Under the pieces are notes generated by a model. It was not told the origin of the DNA. It saw only the letters and a list, made by a program, of their open reading frames with translations, and made no database searches. A DNA stretch of 64,000 nucleotides from Halobacillus shinanisalinarum. Its GTDB lineage: Bacteria; Bacillota; Bacilli; Bacillales; Halobacillaceae. Shown in pieces: positions 1 to 8,962 of the stretch. The stretch's first letter is position 1; every line of letters begins with the position of its first letter. The translations under genes were made by a program, and so were the position numbers. Location: contig NZ_CP095074.1 in assembly GCF_022919835.1 (NCBI RefSeq), forward strand, positions 1,302,001 through 1,366,000. Reading direction: 5' to 3'.

Positions 1-554
1 ACAGCATCCTCCCATGAAAAGAAACCGGGATGTTCAAAAGATGCCCGAGGTGCAGCCACTTCTGCCGGTAACATCTCGTCAAATTCGTCACCCTTGTAAT
101 CCGAATAAGATGCGATCACAAGGTTCTGAAGGGAGGTGATGTCTATTAAAGGCTGAACTTGTTCAACCAGCTCCTGACCGATCATTCCATTTTCGATTCC
201 ACAATCCTTCACGTAAAACTCAAGCTCATTTGTCTTCAGCATTGGATTGATCGGGACCACAACAGCACCCGCTCTTAAAATCGCATAATAGCCGATCACA
301 AACTGAGGAGAGTTTTGCATAAACAACAATACTTTTTCCCCATTTGCAACCCCTAAGTTTTGCTGCAAGTATCCAGCCAATGATGTAACCTCATCCATCA
401 ACTGACGATACGTTATGATTTGTCCATAATAATAAATGGCCTCATGATCAGGGTATCTGGCAGCAGAAACAGTTAGATTATCAATAAGAGGAGTTTCAGG
501 GAAAGTTATGGACTTTGATAATTTTGGCCAAAATTCAAAGTGACGGGTTTGCAT
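1..554 (-). CDS. AMP-dependent acyl-CoA synthetase (long-chain fatty acid CoA ligase type), N-terminal part
   Basis: The gene runs off the left edge; about 184 N-terminal residues are visible. The ATG at 554 is preceded by AAAAAGGAGA at good spacing. The translation begins MQTRHFEFWPKLSKS and has the N-terminal fold of the ANL superfamily: a 'PDHEAIYYYGQIITY' stretch, then 'FMQNSPQFVIGYYAILRAGAVVVPINPM', which is typical of acyl-CoA ligases that activate fatty or aryl acids with ATP and CoA. The AMP-binding P-loop lies outside the window, so substrate class is inferred from the neighbours (acyl-CoA dehydrogenases, thiolase, hydratases). It is last in the minus-strand run thioesterase-SDR-ligase and probably shares their promoter near 2.1 kb. 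Confidence 0.85.
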   Translation of the reverse strand, partial: MQTRHFEFWPKLSKSITFPETPLIDNLTVSAARYPDHEAIYYYGQIITYRQLMDEVTSLAGYLQQNLGVANGEKVLLFMQNSPQFVIGYYAILRAGAVVVPINPMLKTNELEFYVKDCGIENGMIGQELVEQVQPLIDITSLQNLVIASYSDYKGDEFDEMLPAEVAAPRASFEHPGFFSWEDA

Positions 555-812
555 GAGTATCTCTCCTTTTTTACTTTTTGATAGATGACCGAGCAGCCTA
601 TTATTCAATACCTCCCTTATGGATTGATCCTTAAATTGGACGTCTCTCGCCCCATACTTAAAGTTTCCGTCATGCACGAATATTCACAAGTTATTCCCAA
701 CTACCGAATCATCCGCGCTCTTTGTAAACGCTGTCATTTTCAGTCTCAAAAAACTCCTATTTTTAATAGGTTTAATATTCTGTAAATTTAAGATGCGCTT
801 TTTTCTATGGCT

Positions 813-1601
813 CTAAGTAACCAGCCATCCACCATCTACTAATAGATCGGTTCCTGTCATATAGGAAGCTTCACTCGAAGCTGCAAATGAAATGACACTT
901 GCGATTTCCTCCGGCTTCCCAACCCGGTTCAACGCTGTATTCCTTTGAATGGCTTCTTCAAATCGCTTGTTCTTTAATCCTTCTTCAGTTAGCGGGGTTT
1001 CAGCAAAACCTGGGGATACTGAATTGACTCGTATTCCATATGGAGCAAACTCCACTGCTAATGCTTTTGTAAAGTTGATGACAGCCGCTTTTGAAGAGCT
1101 GTAATGGGGAATCTTAGCTCCCGCTTTATGACCTGACAACGAAGCAACATTGACAATGGAACGGTTGGCTTTATTTTCGTTCTGTTCCTCTTTCTCACTG
1201 CTCTCTATGATCATCTTGCCAAGTATTTTCGATACGAGAAAGACACTTTTTAAATTCGTGTCCTGAATCCGCTCCCATTCACTTGCTTCCATCTCTAATA
1301 TGGTAGATTTACCTGAAGCCCCTGCGTTATTCACCAACACATGGAGGTCACCATATTTTTGTTGAATAAACTTCCCAAGCTCCTGAACCTCTTCTTCCTT
1401 TGTCACATCGGCTTGAAAAATATCTGCGACGGGTTCAGGAAAAGAGTTATTAATTGTATCTGCCACTCTCTCAAGCTTAGAAGGTGTGCGCCCTACTAAC
1501 ACTACCCTAGCTCCTTGTTCAGCCAATTGAATGGCTGTCTGTTCCCCGATACCACTGCCCGCTCCTGTCACAACCGCTATAGAGTCTATAAATCTATTCA
1601 A
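813..1601 (-). CDS. SDR family oxidoreductase (3-hydroxyacyl-CoA/3-oxoacyl reductase-like)
   Basis: Short-chain dehydrogenase/reductase of about 262 residues. It has the NAD(P) motif TGAGSGIG near the N-terminus, NNAGASG mid-protein, a catalytic Ser in VNVASLSG, the YSSSK catalytic Tyr/Lys pair, and the C-terminal TGTDLLVDGGW. An in-frame ATG exists at 1628, but the residues it would add (NGKGGGEG) are encoded by AAAGGTGGTGGAGAAGGA, which reads as a ribosome site for the TTG at 1601. That start puts the Rossmann motif at the usual distance from the N-terminus. It lies between the thioesterase and the CoA ligase on the same strand. The likely role is oxidation or reduction of a 3-hydroxyacyl-CoA; the exact substrate is unknown. 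Confidence 0.85.
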   Translation of the reverse strand: MNRFIDSIAVVTGAGSGIGEQTAIQLAEQGARVVLVGRTPSKLERVADTINNSFPEPVADIFQADVTKEEEVQELGKFIQQKYGDLHVLVNNAGASGKSTILEMEASEWERIQDTNLKSVFLVSKILGKMIIESSEKEEQNENKANRSIVNVASLSGHKAGAKIPHYSSSKAAVINFTKALAVEFAPYGIRVNSVSPGFAETPLTEEGLKNKRFEEAIQRNTALNRVGKPEEIASVISFAASSEASYMTGTDLLVDGGWLVT

Positions 1602-1678
1602 TCCTTCTCCACCACCTTTTCCATTCATAATTCCTGAAAACGAACTTCAACATGTTTTATTTTTAGATACTGTAACCG

Positions 1679-2080
1679 CTAATTGGCCATAAGTTGTTCT
1701 TCTAACACTTGCCTGATAGATAATGGGATAGGTTCACTCTTTTGCTCCTCATAATTGAAGCAAACGATAGCTGCTTCCGCTTCAGCAATCAACACTCCTG
1801 TGTCAGCTGCCTTAATGGTATGTTTGAAACGGAAACTCTTCGTGCCTATTTTCGAAACCCACGTGGAAACGGTTAATCTTTGATTAAAGTAGGCTTGACT
1901 CAGAAAGTTACATTCCGTCCCAGCTATGATAAACCTTCCTGACGTTTCATTATTCGGTAGAACATTTTCGAAAAATTTCCCACGTGCTTCCTCTAAATAT
2001 ATGAAGTAACTCGTATTGTTTACATGTCCAGCAGCGTCTGTTTCACAAAACCTCACCGTGACATCTATATCATGGCTCAT
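1679..2080 (-). CDS. Acyl-CoA thioesterase, 4HBT/YbgC-like hotdog fold
   Basis: Protein of about 133 residues with the 4-hydroxybenzoyl-CoA thioesterase signature near the N-terminus: 'VRFCETDAAGHVNNTSYFIY', with the catalytic Asp and the GHVNN turn. This family hydrolyses acyl-CoA thioesters as oligomeric hotdog enzymes. A GTG at 2089 opens the frame, but it is embedded in the sequence GCGGAGGTG, so the ATG at 2080, 8 bases after GGAGG, is the better start. It is the first gene after the TetR regulator in the run that continues into the SDR and the CoA ligase. A near-palindrome at 2106-2122, just upstream, is a plausible regulator site. Confidence 0.85.
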   Translation of the reverse strand: MSHDIDVTVRFCETDAAGHVNNTSYFIYLEEARGKFFENVLPNNETSGRFIIAGTECNFLSQAYFNQRLTVSTWVSKIGTKSFRFKHTIKAADTGVLIAEAEAAIVCFNYEEQKSEPIPLSIRQVLEEQLMAN

Positions 2081-2105
2081 GAATTTCACCTCCGCTCTTT
2101 AACAA

Positions 2106-2122
2106 ACCAACTAGTCAGTATG
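2106..2122. promoter_or_regulatory. Candidate TetR operator upstream of the thioesterase
   Basis: The sequence ACCAACTAGTCAGTATG is centred on the palindrome ACTAGT and is followed by CTGAC, which also forms AGTCAG/CTGACT. It matches 14 of 17 positions of ACCTACTGGTTAGTATG at 9040-9056, upstream of the first gene of the acyl-CoA dehydrogenase operon. TetR regulators of acyl-CoA catabolism commonly bind short ACCNACYRGTNGGT-like palindromes. The assignment to the TetR gene at 2159-2728 is inference. Confidence 0.5.
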
Positions 2123-2158
2123 CTGACTTTATCCCTTCTTACGGCATGATCAAATGAC

Positions 2159-2728
2159 TCAATCTTTTTTATTAATCCCATTTAAGATCATCTCAAGATA
2201 AATGCTGGCAAGCTCTTCATCCGAAACGTCCCCTTCAGGATTGAACCAATAGTAACTCCAGTTCGTCACCCCAAGAATTCCACGGGTAATCATATCGGAA
2301 TTCAGATCACTTTGAAACTCCCCTTTGCTTATCCCTTCTTCTATGAGACTTTGCAAATTCCTTCGAAACTGGTCCCTTTTTTCTACATTCTGTTCAAGGT
2401 ACTCCGGGCCAAGATTTCGCATTTCCCTGAAAAAAATCCTGGCACTTTGTTTCCGATGCTTAATACTGTGAATAATCATGTAAATCGCATCGTGGAGTTT
2501 TGTCCTACTATCCTTAGAGTCATCATTTATAATAACTGCTTGGTGTTTCAGCAAATATTCAATAAAGCCGAGATGAATATCACGAAGCAGCTCTTGTTTA
2601 CTTTTGAAATAATAATAAAACGTGCCCTTAGTTACCTCGAGTTCATCCACAATATCCTGGATCGATGTTTCCGTGAACCCTTTTCTATCAAATAAACCAA
2701 TACTTTTATCTATAATCTTTTGTCTCAT
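2159..2728 (-). CDS. TetR/AcrR family regulator of acyl-CoA metabolism (FadR-like)
   Basis: Protein of 189 residues with an N-terminal TetR helix-turn-helix: 'FTETSIQDIVDELEVTKGTFYYYFKSKQELL' spans about residues 18-48 and includes the family hallmark GTFYYYFKSK. The remaining alpha-helical domain would bind a ligand, by analogy with FadR and PaaR-type regulators an acyl-CoA that relieves repression. It sits in the middle of the cluster, between the thiolase and the thioesterase and on the same strand. A perfect 9-bp inverted repeat lies upstream of its own start, and related operator-like sites lie at 2106 and 9040. Ligand and targets are inferred from context only. Confidence 0.9.
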   Translation of the reverse strand: MRQKIIDKSIGLFDRKGFTETSIQDIVDELEVTKGTFYYYFKSKQELLRDIHLGFIEYLLKHQAVIINDDSKDSRTKLHDAIYMIIHSIKHRKQSARIFFREMRNLGPEYLEQNVEKRDQFRRNLQSLIEEGISKGEFQSDLNSDMITRGILGVTNWSYYWFNPEGDVSDEELASIYLEMILNGINKKD

Positions 2729-2746
2729 TTAGAATGTTCTCCTCAC

Positions 2747-2778
2747 TTAGATATGTTATAAGAGTATATCATATCTAA
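2747..2778. promoter_or_regulatory. Inverted repeat upstream of the tetR gene
   Basis: Perfect arms TTAGATATG (2747-2755) and CATATCTAA (2770-2778) are separated by 14 bases, 19 bases upstream of the TetR start codon. The spacing and position suit a two-turn dimer site or autoregulatory operator. The sequence does not resemble the ACCNACTRGT sites at 2106 and 9040, so a different protein could bind here. Confidence 0.4.
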
Positions 2779-2800
2779 ACCACTCTACTTTACCCAGATA

Positions 2801-3969
2801 TTATGCACGTTCGATAATGGTTGCAATTCCCTGACCGCCGCCGATACATGCCGTGATAAGAGCATATCTGCCACCTGACCGTTCCAGTTCGTAAATCGCT
2901 TTCGTCGTTAGAATGGCTCCCGTGGCTCCAAGCGGGTGTCCATGGGCAATCGCTCCCCCATTAACATTCACCTTATCTAGGTTCATCTCAAGCTCCCTGT
3001 TACAGGCAAGAACCTGCCCAGCGAAGGCTTCATTGATTTCGATGATATCCATGTCCTCAAGCGTAAGCCCGGACTTTTGCAAAACCTTCTTTGTCGCAGG
3101 AACCGGACCAATCCCCATGATGTTTGGATCCACACCTGCTATTGCTGATTCGCGCACAGTGACTAAAGGAGTAAACCCCAACTCCTCCGCTTTTTCCCTC
3201 GACATCAATGTCAAGGCAGAAGCTGCATCATTTAAACCTGAACTATTCCCGGCAGTTACTGACCCACCTTCAAGAAAAGCCGGTCGCAGTTTGGACAGTG
3301 CTTCCATCGTTGTTTGCGGCCTTGGATGTTCATCTGTTTTGAATTCAATCGGATCTCTTTTACGAACAGGAACAGTTAAAGATAAAATTTGCTCATCAAA
3401 CCGACCCTCTTCTATGGCACTTGCCATTCGCTGCTGGCTCTGGTAGGCAAATTCATCTTGTTCCTCTCTACTAATCTTGTATTTTTCTGACAGATTTTCA
3501 GCTGTAATCCCCATTGGGGGGTCGCCTATTTCTTGTGGTGACAGCTGAGATTTTCTGAATTTAGGGGGAATGGGGCTATACGCTTTCTCAGGACGATCCA
3601 TTAAATATGGCGCTCGACTCATACTTTCCGTTCCACCCGCCACATACACATCTCCGTCTCCTGCCCGGATAGCCTGTGCTGCTAGATTTACAGCATTTAA
3701 CCCTGATCCACATTGACGATCAACGGTCAATCCAGGCAAATTGATAGAGAGCCCTGATTGTAAGGCAGACAATCTAGCAATATTTCCTCCGCCGCTCAAG
3801 ACATTACCAAAAATCACATCTTCAATCAGCTCTGGTGAAACGCCAGCACGTTTTACCGACTCCTTGATCACTTCTGCCCTAAGACATGGGCTGGTATGGA
3901 AGCTAACGTTCCACCCTGTCTGCCAATAGCTGTTCGAACAGCAGATACGATCACTGCATCTCTATTCAT
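2801..3969 (-). pseudogene. Acetyl-CoA acyltransferase (thiolase), apparent frameshift
   Basis: Thiolase II family enzyme that would cleave 3-oxoacyl-CoA to acetyl-CoA plus a shortened acyl-CoA. Visible are the acyl-acceptor Cys in TVDRQCGSGLNAV, the EAFAGQ loop, GGAIAHGHPLG, and the C-terminal Cys motif TACIGGGQG. The true start is the ATG at 3969 (MNRDAVIVSAVRTAIGRQGG), but after about 33 residues the frame runs into a TGA. Adding one G in the CCC run at 3877-3879 (plus-strand view) restores a continuous protein of about 390 residues, the normal family length. The open frame 2801-3871, with a GTG, therefore lacks only the N-terminus. All catalytic residues seen are intact, so this is either a sequencing indel or very recent decay. 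Confidence 0.85.
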
Positions 3970-4004
3970 CTATTTCCGCTCCCTTATCCTGTTTAATAAG
4001 ATGA

Positions 4005-4777
4005 TTACATTGCATGAGAACCACCATCTATGACCATAATGTCGCCTGTAATATAATTTGATGCAGGGGAAGCTAGGAAGACCGCCGCACCTTTCAAATC
4101 ATTTTCCGTACCGAACTTTCTTAGAGGTGTTCCTTTAAGAAAGGCCTCTTCTCCTTTTTCAATTAAAACTTTGGACATTTTAGTAGGGAAAAATCCTGGA
4201 GCAATCGCATTTACATAAATACCCCTTGGCCCCATTTGACAGCCAAATCCTTCGTAAAAGTAATGACTGCTCCTTTGCTTGAATTATAGCCAATCGTATC
4301 CATATACTCCGGATTGGAACCTTTAAGCCCCGCCACAGATGCAATATTGATGATCTTTCCTGACTCTTGCTCAAGCATGACCTTCCCAACTGCCTGGGAC
4401 ATCAAAAATGTTCCCGTCACATTTACATTGATGACTTTTTGCCATGCTTCTATCGGCATTTCTTCGACAGGAGCTCCCCATGTCGCCCCACTGTTATTCA
4501 CGAGAATATCTATCCGTCCGAATTGCTCCACGGTCTTATCCACTACATGCTGGATATCATCAGGATTCGTGATATCACATTTTAATGCGAGGGATTTTAC
4601 ACCTAATTTGGTCAATTGTTCACTGACTTCCTGACAGGCCTCTTCTTTCCTTGAACAGACAACAACATTAGCCCCTGACTCAGCAAATCCTTCAGCAATC
4701 TGTTTTCCTAACCCTCTGCCTCCACCAGTTACAATCGCGGTTTTCCCCGAAAGGTCAAACAGTTCCTTTATATGCAT
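4005..4777 (-). pseudogene. SDR family oxidoreductase, apparent frameshift
   Basis: SDR with TGGGRGLGKQ at the N-terminus, NNSGATWG, Ser in NIASVAG, YNSSK catalytic pair, and C-terminal 'TGDIMVIDGGSHAM'. The start ATG at 4777 follows AAGGGAGGAAAACCC. The reading frame breaks at a CCCC run (4230-4233, plus-strand view). The N-terminal part continues for a few residues in the wrong frame (WGQGVFM), while the other frame reads WGPRGIYVNAIAPGF, a standard SDR segment. One extra base gives a complete protein of about 257 residues. It lies between the thiolase and an acyl-CoA dehydrogenase. If real, the break removes the C-terminal third; an unresolved homopolymer is at least as likely, since the thiolase next to it has the same kind of lesion. 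Confidence 0.85.
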
Positions 4778-4797
4778 GGGTTTTCCTCCCTTGATCG

Positions 4798-6003
4798 TTA
4801 TTGGTTTTTTCTCAGCTCATATTTTGCAACTGCTCTACGATGCACTTCATCGGGGCCATCGGCTAAACGTAATGTTCGAATGTTCGCCCATTTCGCTGCC
4901 AATGAATAATCGTCGCTAACGCCAGCTGCTCCGAAGGCTTGAATCGCTCGATCGATTACTTTCAGTGCCATGTTAGGGGCTACGACTTTAATCATGGCGA
5001 TTTCTGCCTTCGCCTCCTTATTTCCAACGGTATCCATCATATAGGCGGCTTTTAATGTAAGTAACCGGGCCTGTTCTATATCAATTCTCGATTCCGCAAT
5101 CCATTCTCCTATCACACCTTGATCCGCAAGCTTTTTCCCGAAAGCTTCCCGTTCATTTACCCGCTTACACATATCCTCCAATGCCCGTTCAGCCGCACCA
5201 ATTGTTCTCATACAATGATGGATTCTTCCTGGACCGAGCCTTCCTTGAGCAATGGCGAATCCTTTCCCTTCTCCCCATATAAGGTTGGCAGCAGGGACGC
5301 GCACATTGTTAAACTCAATTTCAGCGTGACCATGTGGAGCATGATCATAACCAAAGACCGGAAGCGTTCGCTTAATATCGACCCCAGCCGTATCAAGTGG
5401 AACCAGGATCATCGATTGCTGCTCGTGCTTAGGCGCATCCGGATCATTTTTGCCCATTACAATCGCTATTTTACAGCGCGGGTCTCCCGCTCCAGATGAC
5501 CACCATTTCGTCCCATTGATGACATACTCGTCACCATCACGAATAATACTTGTCTTAATGTTCGTTGCATCCGATGAAGCGACGTCAGGCTCCGTCATGG
5601 AAAAACAAGACCGGATTTCCCCATTCAATAATGGGGTTAACCACTTTTCCTTCTGCTCCTTGGAACCATACCGCTCAAGAAGCTCCATATTGCCTGTATC
5701 AGGTGCCGCACAATTGAAAACTTCCGGAGCAATGCTTGAACGCCCCATAATTTCACATAACGGAGCATATTCCATGTTTGTTAATCCAGCTCCATACTCA
5801 CTATTAGGTAAAAATAAATTCCATAACCCTTTTTCTTTCGCCTTTTCCTTTAACTCTTCCATGATTGGCGGAACGGAAGCGAAGCGTGCTTCCTTGTTAA
5901 GTTGTTCCCCATAGACCGACTCATTAGGATAAATGTATTCCTCCATGAATGCATTCAGTTTCCTCTGCAATTCCTGTACTTTTTCCGTATATTCAAAGTT
6001 CAT
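4798..6003 (-). CDS. Acyl-CoA dehydrogenase family protein
   Basis: Protein of 401 residues. Acyl-CoA dehydrogenase signatures are visible: [17 protein letters not shown] in the FAD-binding middle domain, [11 protein letters not shown], a helical C-terminal domain with [27 protein letters not shown], and the end [18 protein letters not shown]. The WWSSG and 'GPDEVHRR' features resemble the ACAD10/11-like subgroup rather than short-chain butyryl enzymes. The enzyme would desaturate an acyl-CoA at C2-C3 using FAD and an electron-transferring flavoprotein. The start ATG follows TAAGGAGGTGCTGAATGT. It lies 51 bases after the MaoC gene on the same strand and is part of the operon that begins at 8962. 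Confidence 0.92.
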   Translation of the reverse strand: MNFEYTEKVQELQRKLNAFMEEYIYPNESVYGEQLNKEARFASVPPIMEELKEKAKEKGLWNLFLPNSEYGAGLTNMEYAPLCEIMGRSSIAPEVFNCAAPDTGNMELLERYGSKEQKEKWLTPLLNGEIRSCFSMTEPDVASSDATNIKTSIIRDGDEYVINGTKWWSSGAGDPRCKIAIVMGKNDPDAPKHEQQSMILVPLDTAGVDIKRTLPVFGYDHAPHGHAEIEFNNVRVPAANLIWGEGKGFAIAQGRLGPGRIHHCMRTIGAAERALEDMCKRVNEREAFGKKLADQGVIGEWIAESRIDIEQARLLTLKAAYMMDTVGNKEAKAEIAMIKVVAPNMALKVIDRAIQAFGAAGVSDDYSLAAKWANIRTLRLADGPDEVHRRAVAKYELRKNQ

Positions 6004-6054
6004 ACATTCAGCACCTCCTTATAAATAACCAACCGTTTATGTAGGGTTTATTGT

Positions 6055-6456
6055 TTAAACCTTACAAAGCACCACATTTCCTTTGATCACTTCGTTTCCA
6101 TCCTGATTGGTCGCGTTCACTTTAAATTTCATTTTTTCTTCTTTGTTGTCATCTAAAATCGCATTCAGGGTGATCACGTCATTTAAAAAGACCATCCCTT
6201 TAAATCTGATCGTGTAATCTTCAATAAACCCTTCTTCATAATAGGGAGTAAAAAGTTTTGCAAGATTGCCCATCGTCCACATCCCATGGGCGATGATCCC
6301 AGGTAATCCCGCCTTTTCTGCCTCTTCGTCTATAGTATGGATCGGGTTGTAGTCGCCTGAAGCACCAGCATACTTAATCAGGTCAAGCCTGGAAACGGGC
6401 GAAAGGGTTACATCCTCAAGTGATTCACCGATTTGTAAATCTTTTAGCTCCTTCAC
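6055..6456 (-). CDS. MaoC-family (R)-specific enoyl-CoA hydratase subunit
   Basis: Protein of 133 residues with the MaoC hydratase motif 'YAGASGDYNPIHTIDEEAEKAGLPGIIAHGMWTMG', carrying the catalytic Asp and His of the hotdog hydratase-2 fold. Its start codon overlaps the stop of the upstream gene (6453-6456), showing translational coupling with the FAS1-like dehydratase-domain protein. Two short hotdog proteins of this kind often form one heterodimeric hydratase, which would hydrate the enoyl-CoA made by the acyl-CoA dehydrogenases. Pairing here is inferred from the overlap. Confidence 0.9.
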   Translation of the reverse strand: MKELKDLQIGESLEDVTLSPVSRLDLIKYAGASGDYNPIHTIDEEAEKAGLPGIIAHGMWTMGNLAKLFTPYYEEGFIEDYTIRFKGMVFLNDVITLNAILDDNKEEKMKFKVNATNQDGNEVIKGNVVLCKV

Positions 6457-6902
6457 ACCATCATCTCCTTCCGCACCGCTTCCGTTATAATGACAACCTG
6501 CTCCTCCGTAAAGATGAGATTTCCTTCAAGATCTTCCCCATACCTTTTCAAAAGTAGAAATCCCATTTCACCACTTTTTCCATTTCTTTCATAGTAATCT
6601 TTCACTTCCGAATAACAGTTAATGTTTTCTCCAACCATTAGCGGCCGTTCATAATGATAGATTTGTTCCCCGTGGATCAAACCCTTTGCGGGTAAGTTCA
6701 ACTCTTCGATGGTTCCATAGTCGAACACCCTTGGAAACGTAGGTGGGGCAATATTATTTTTATACCTCGATTGTTTTCCAGTTTCCTCACAAATAAAAAT
6801 CGGATGCAAGTCGCCAATCGCTTCAGCAAACTTTTTCACAGCTCCTCTTTCAACTGTGTTCTTCACTTTATTAGATCTTTTTCCAATGCCATGTTTTAAC
6901 AC
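6453..6902 (-). CDS. MaoC N-terminal (FAS1-like) dehydratase domain protein
   Basis: Protein of about 149 residues, a half-hydratase of the FAS1-like dehydratase/MaoC_dehydrat_N type. It shows 'VKKFAEAIGDLHPIFICEE' near the N-terminus, 'APPTFPRVFDYG', and 'IHGEQIYHYERPLMVGENI', typical of the non-catalytic partner that contributes to the acyl-binding tunnel. A GTG at 6911 opens the frame but lies inside GAGGTGG; the GTG at 6902 (MLKHGIGKRSNK) has that sequence as its ribosome site and is preferred. It overlaps the downstream MaoC gene by four bases, so the two products are probably made in equal amounts and assemble together. Confidence 0.85.
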   Translation of the reverse strand: MLKHGIGKRSNKVKNTVERGAVKKFAEAIGDLHPIFICEETGKQSRYKNNIAPPTFPRVFDYGTIEELNLPAKGLIHGEQIYHYERPLMVGENINCYSEVKDYYERNGKSGEMGFLLLKRYGEDLEGNLIFTEEQVVIITEAVRKEMMV

Positions 6903-6972
6903 AACGACCACCTCACTTAAAAAATATGTTCAAAAGTTACCAGATCATAATTTCGTGGCATAGATAGCCCCT

Positions 6973-7737
6973 TTAATCTTTTGGACCTCCAGCTACATAC
7001 AATACTTGCCCATTAACAAACGATGAACTCTCATCAGCATAAAAGGCTACAGCATTGGCAATATCCGCAGGCTTCCCGCTTCTTCCTACAGGGATGTTGT
7101 CAACACTTGCTTTCACTAAATCCTCAAACGAAATACCGATGCGAGCCGCCGTTTCCTTTGTCATTTCCGTCTCGATAAATCCTGGCGCAACTGCATTTGT
7201 TGTAATTCCAAACCTCCCCAATTCAATAGCAAGCGTTTTCGTAAATCCTTGTAATCCTGCTTTTGCAGTGGCATAGTTTGCTTGGCCACGGTTACCGAGA
7301 GCGGAAGTTGAGGAAATGTTGATAATCCGCCCATATTTATTTTCGACCATATATTTCTGAGCGGCACGTGCTGCATTAAAAGAACCCTTCAAATGAACAT
7401 TCATGACGGTTTCCCAGTCTGAATCGGTCATTTTAAATAACATGTTATCACGGATAACTCCGGCATTATTTATAAGAATATCAATCGATCCAAACTTCTC
7501 ATGAGCTTTTTTCACAGCCGATTCAACTTGTTCAAAATCTACCACATCCGCCACCTGTGGAAAAATTTCAAACCCTTTTTCCTTGAACTCGTTTGCCGTT
7601 TCATTTAACGCTTCTTCATTTACATCAATAATAGCTACTTTGGCTCCTTCTTCAGCGAACCGCTGGACAATTCCCTTACCGATTCCTCGGCTCCCACCTG
7701 TTACAAAAGCTATTTTTCCATCAAATCTACCTGCCAT
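6973..7737 (-). CDS. SDR family oxidoreductase, FabG-like 3-oxoacyl/3-hydroxyacyl-CoA reductase
   Basis: Protein of 254 residues with a full set of SDR motifs: TGGSRGIGKG, NNAGVI, NISSTSALG, YATAKAG, PGFIETEMT and a C-terminal NGQVLYVAGG. It is close in pattern to FabG but sits second in an acyl-CoA degradation operon, so it more likely oxidises a 3-hydroxyacyl-CoA than serves fatty-acid synthesis. The start follows ACTGGAGGAATGACAT. Neighbours are the acyl-CoA dehydrogenase 55 bases upstream and the hydratase pair downstream, all on the minus strand. Confidence 0.9.
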   Translation of the reverse strand: MAGRFDGKIAFVTGGSRGIGKGIVQRFAEEGAKVAIIDVNEEALNETANEFKEKGFEIFPQVADVVDFEQVESAVKKAHEKFGSIDILINNAGVIRDNMLFKMTDSDWETVMNVHLKGSFNAARAAQKYMVENKYGRIINISSTSALGNRGQANYATAKAGLQGFTKTLAIELGRFGITTNAVAPGFIETEMTKETAARIGISFEDLVKASVDNIPVGRSGKPADIANAVAFYADESSSFVNGQVLYVAGGPKD

Positions 7738-7792
7738 ATGTCATTCCTCCAGTATTAATTAGATGCACTAGTCTACAAAATTAGCTGACATA

Positions 7793-8962
7793 TTATCCTA
7801 GCTTTACATGTCCTTTTAATAGATTCCTTGAGATGATTAAACGCTGGATTTCATCTGTGCCATCATAAATTCTCCACAACCTTGCTTCACGATACCAACG
7901 TTCAATCGGCAATTCCCTTGTGTAGCCCATCCCCCCATGGATCTGAAGGACACGGTCAACAACTCGATTCCCCATATTGGAACCGTATAATTTCGCCATC
8001 GAAGCAGCATGGCGGTTATCTTCACCTTGATCGAGGGTAAACGCTGCATTGAGTACAAGCCATTTGGCCGCTTCGATTTCCACTGCAGAATCTGCAATTT
8101 GCCATTGGATCGCCTGTCTAGCAGCAATCGGTTTGCCAAATGTTTTACGTTCATTCGCATAATCGATCGCCATGTTCAATAATCTTTCAGACGCCCCTAC
8201 AGCACGTGCACCGACTATCCATCGCGCAAATCCAATCCACTCAAGTCCCAGATCATACCCACCGTTAACTTCACCTAATATATTCTCGTCTGGCACACGA
8301 ACATTATCGAAGACGAGCCCAGCAGGACCCCACTCTCCCATCGTATCGATGTATTCAGATTTCCAGCCCATGGATCGATCCGCAATGAAACAGGTCACCC
8401 CTTTTCGACCTGAAGAGGACTGATGCAGCTCTTTATCCGTGATCGCAATCACCATGACAAAGTCCGCTTCATTGCCCCCGGTAATAAAGGTCTTCTCCCC
8501 ATTTAACACCCATTCATCGCCGTCTTTCACAGCTGTCATTCGGATATTCCTCGTATCAGAGCCGGCATCAGGTTCTGTCATCGCAAAACAAGATTTCTTC
8601 TCGCCGTTGATCGTTGGAATGAGGTAGTTTTCCTTTTGCTCCTCATTTCCATAGTATAAAATATTATCAGCCGATCCCCCGAATTGAAATGGAACGAACG
8701 TCTTGGCAACTTCCATGAGGACGATCGCCATCATCATCTGTCCTAAATCAGCCCCACCATATTCTTCCGGAGTATTGATCCCCCAAAAACCAGCCTCTTT
8801 TGCTTTTAGTTGCAATTCCTTCATTTTCTCAGGAGGAAGACTCGGCTTTCCTTCCCTCTCGTTTCGCAAGACTTCATTTTCTAGAGGCATTAATTCCTTT
8901 TCTACAAACTTTCGTATCGTTTTTTGTACCATTTGTTGTTCATCCGTTAAACGTAAATGCAT
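7793..8962 (-). CDS. Acyl-CoA dehydrogenase, first gene of the operon
   Basis: Protein of 389 residues with clear acyl-CoA dehydrogenase signatures: CFAMTEPDAGSDTRNI (flavin/substrate signature), GEKTFITGGNEADF, a four-helix C-terminal domain with ARQAIQWQIADSAVEIEA, QIHGGMGYTRELPIERWYREAR, and the end 'IYDGTDEIQRLIISRNLL'. It would transfer two electrons from an acyl-CoA to ETF through FAD. It appears to be promoter-proximal, since nothing on this strand lies upstream and the operator-like sequence at 9040-9056 is about 80 bases before the start codon. Acyl chain specificity cannot be read from the sequence. Confidence 0.92.
   Translation of the reverse strand: MHLRLTDEQQMVQKTIRKFVEKELMPLENEVLRNEREGKPSLPPEKMKELQLKAKEAGFWGINTPEEYGGADLGQMMMAIVLMEVAKTFVPFQFGGSADNILYYGNEEQKENYLIPTINGEKKSCFAMTEPDAGSDTRNIRMTAVKDGDEWVLNGEKTFITGGNEADFVMVIAITDKELHQSSSGRKGVTCFIADRSMGWKSEYIDTMGEWGPAGLVFDNVRVPDENILGEVNGGYDLGLEWIGFARWIVGARAVGASERLLNMAIDYANERKTFGKPIAARQAIQWQIADSAVEIEAAKWLVLNAAFTLDQGEDNRHAASMAKLYGSNMGNRVVDRVLQIHGGMGYTRELPIERWYREARLWRIYDGTDEIQRLIISRNLLKGHVKLG

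Noticed and set aside
585..785. 66-codon plus-strand frame upstream of the CoA ligase
   Set aside because: No ribosome site, no recognisable domain, composition typical of chance; lies in a spacer between two minus-strand genes.
2312..2695. 127-codon plus-strand frame over the tetR gene
   Set aside because: Antisense shadow of a clear TetR coding sequence.
6028..6041. ACCAACCGTTTATG upstream of an acyl-CoA dehydrogenase as a third TetR site
   Set aside because: Only the left half matches the two good sites and the palindrome is lost.
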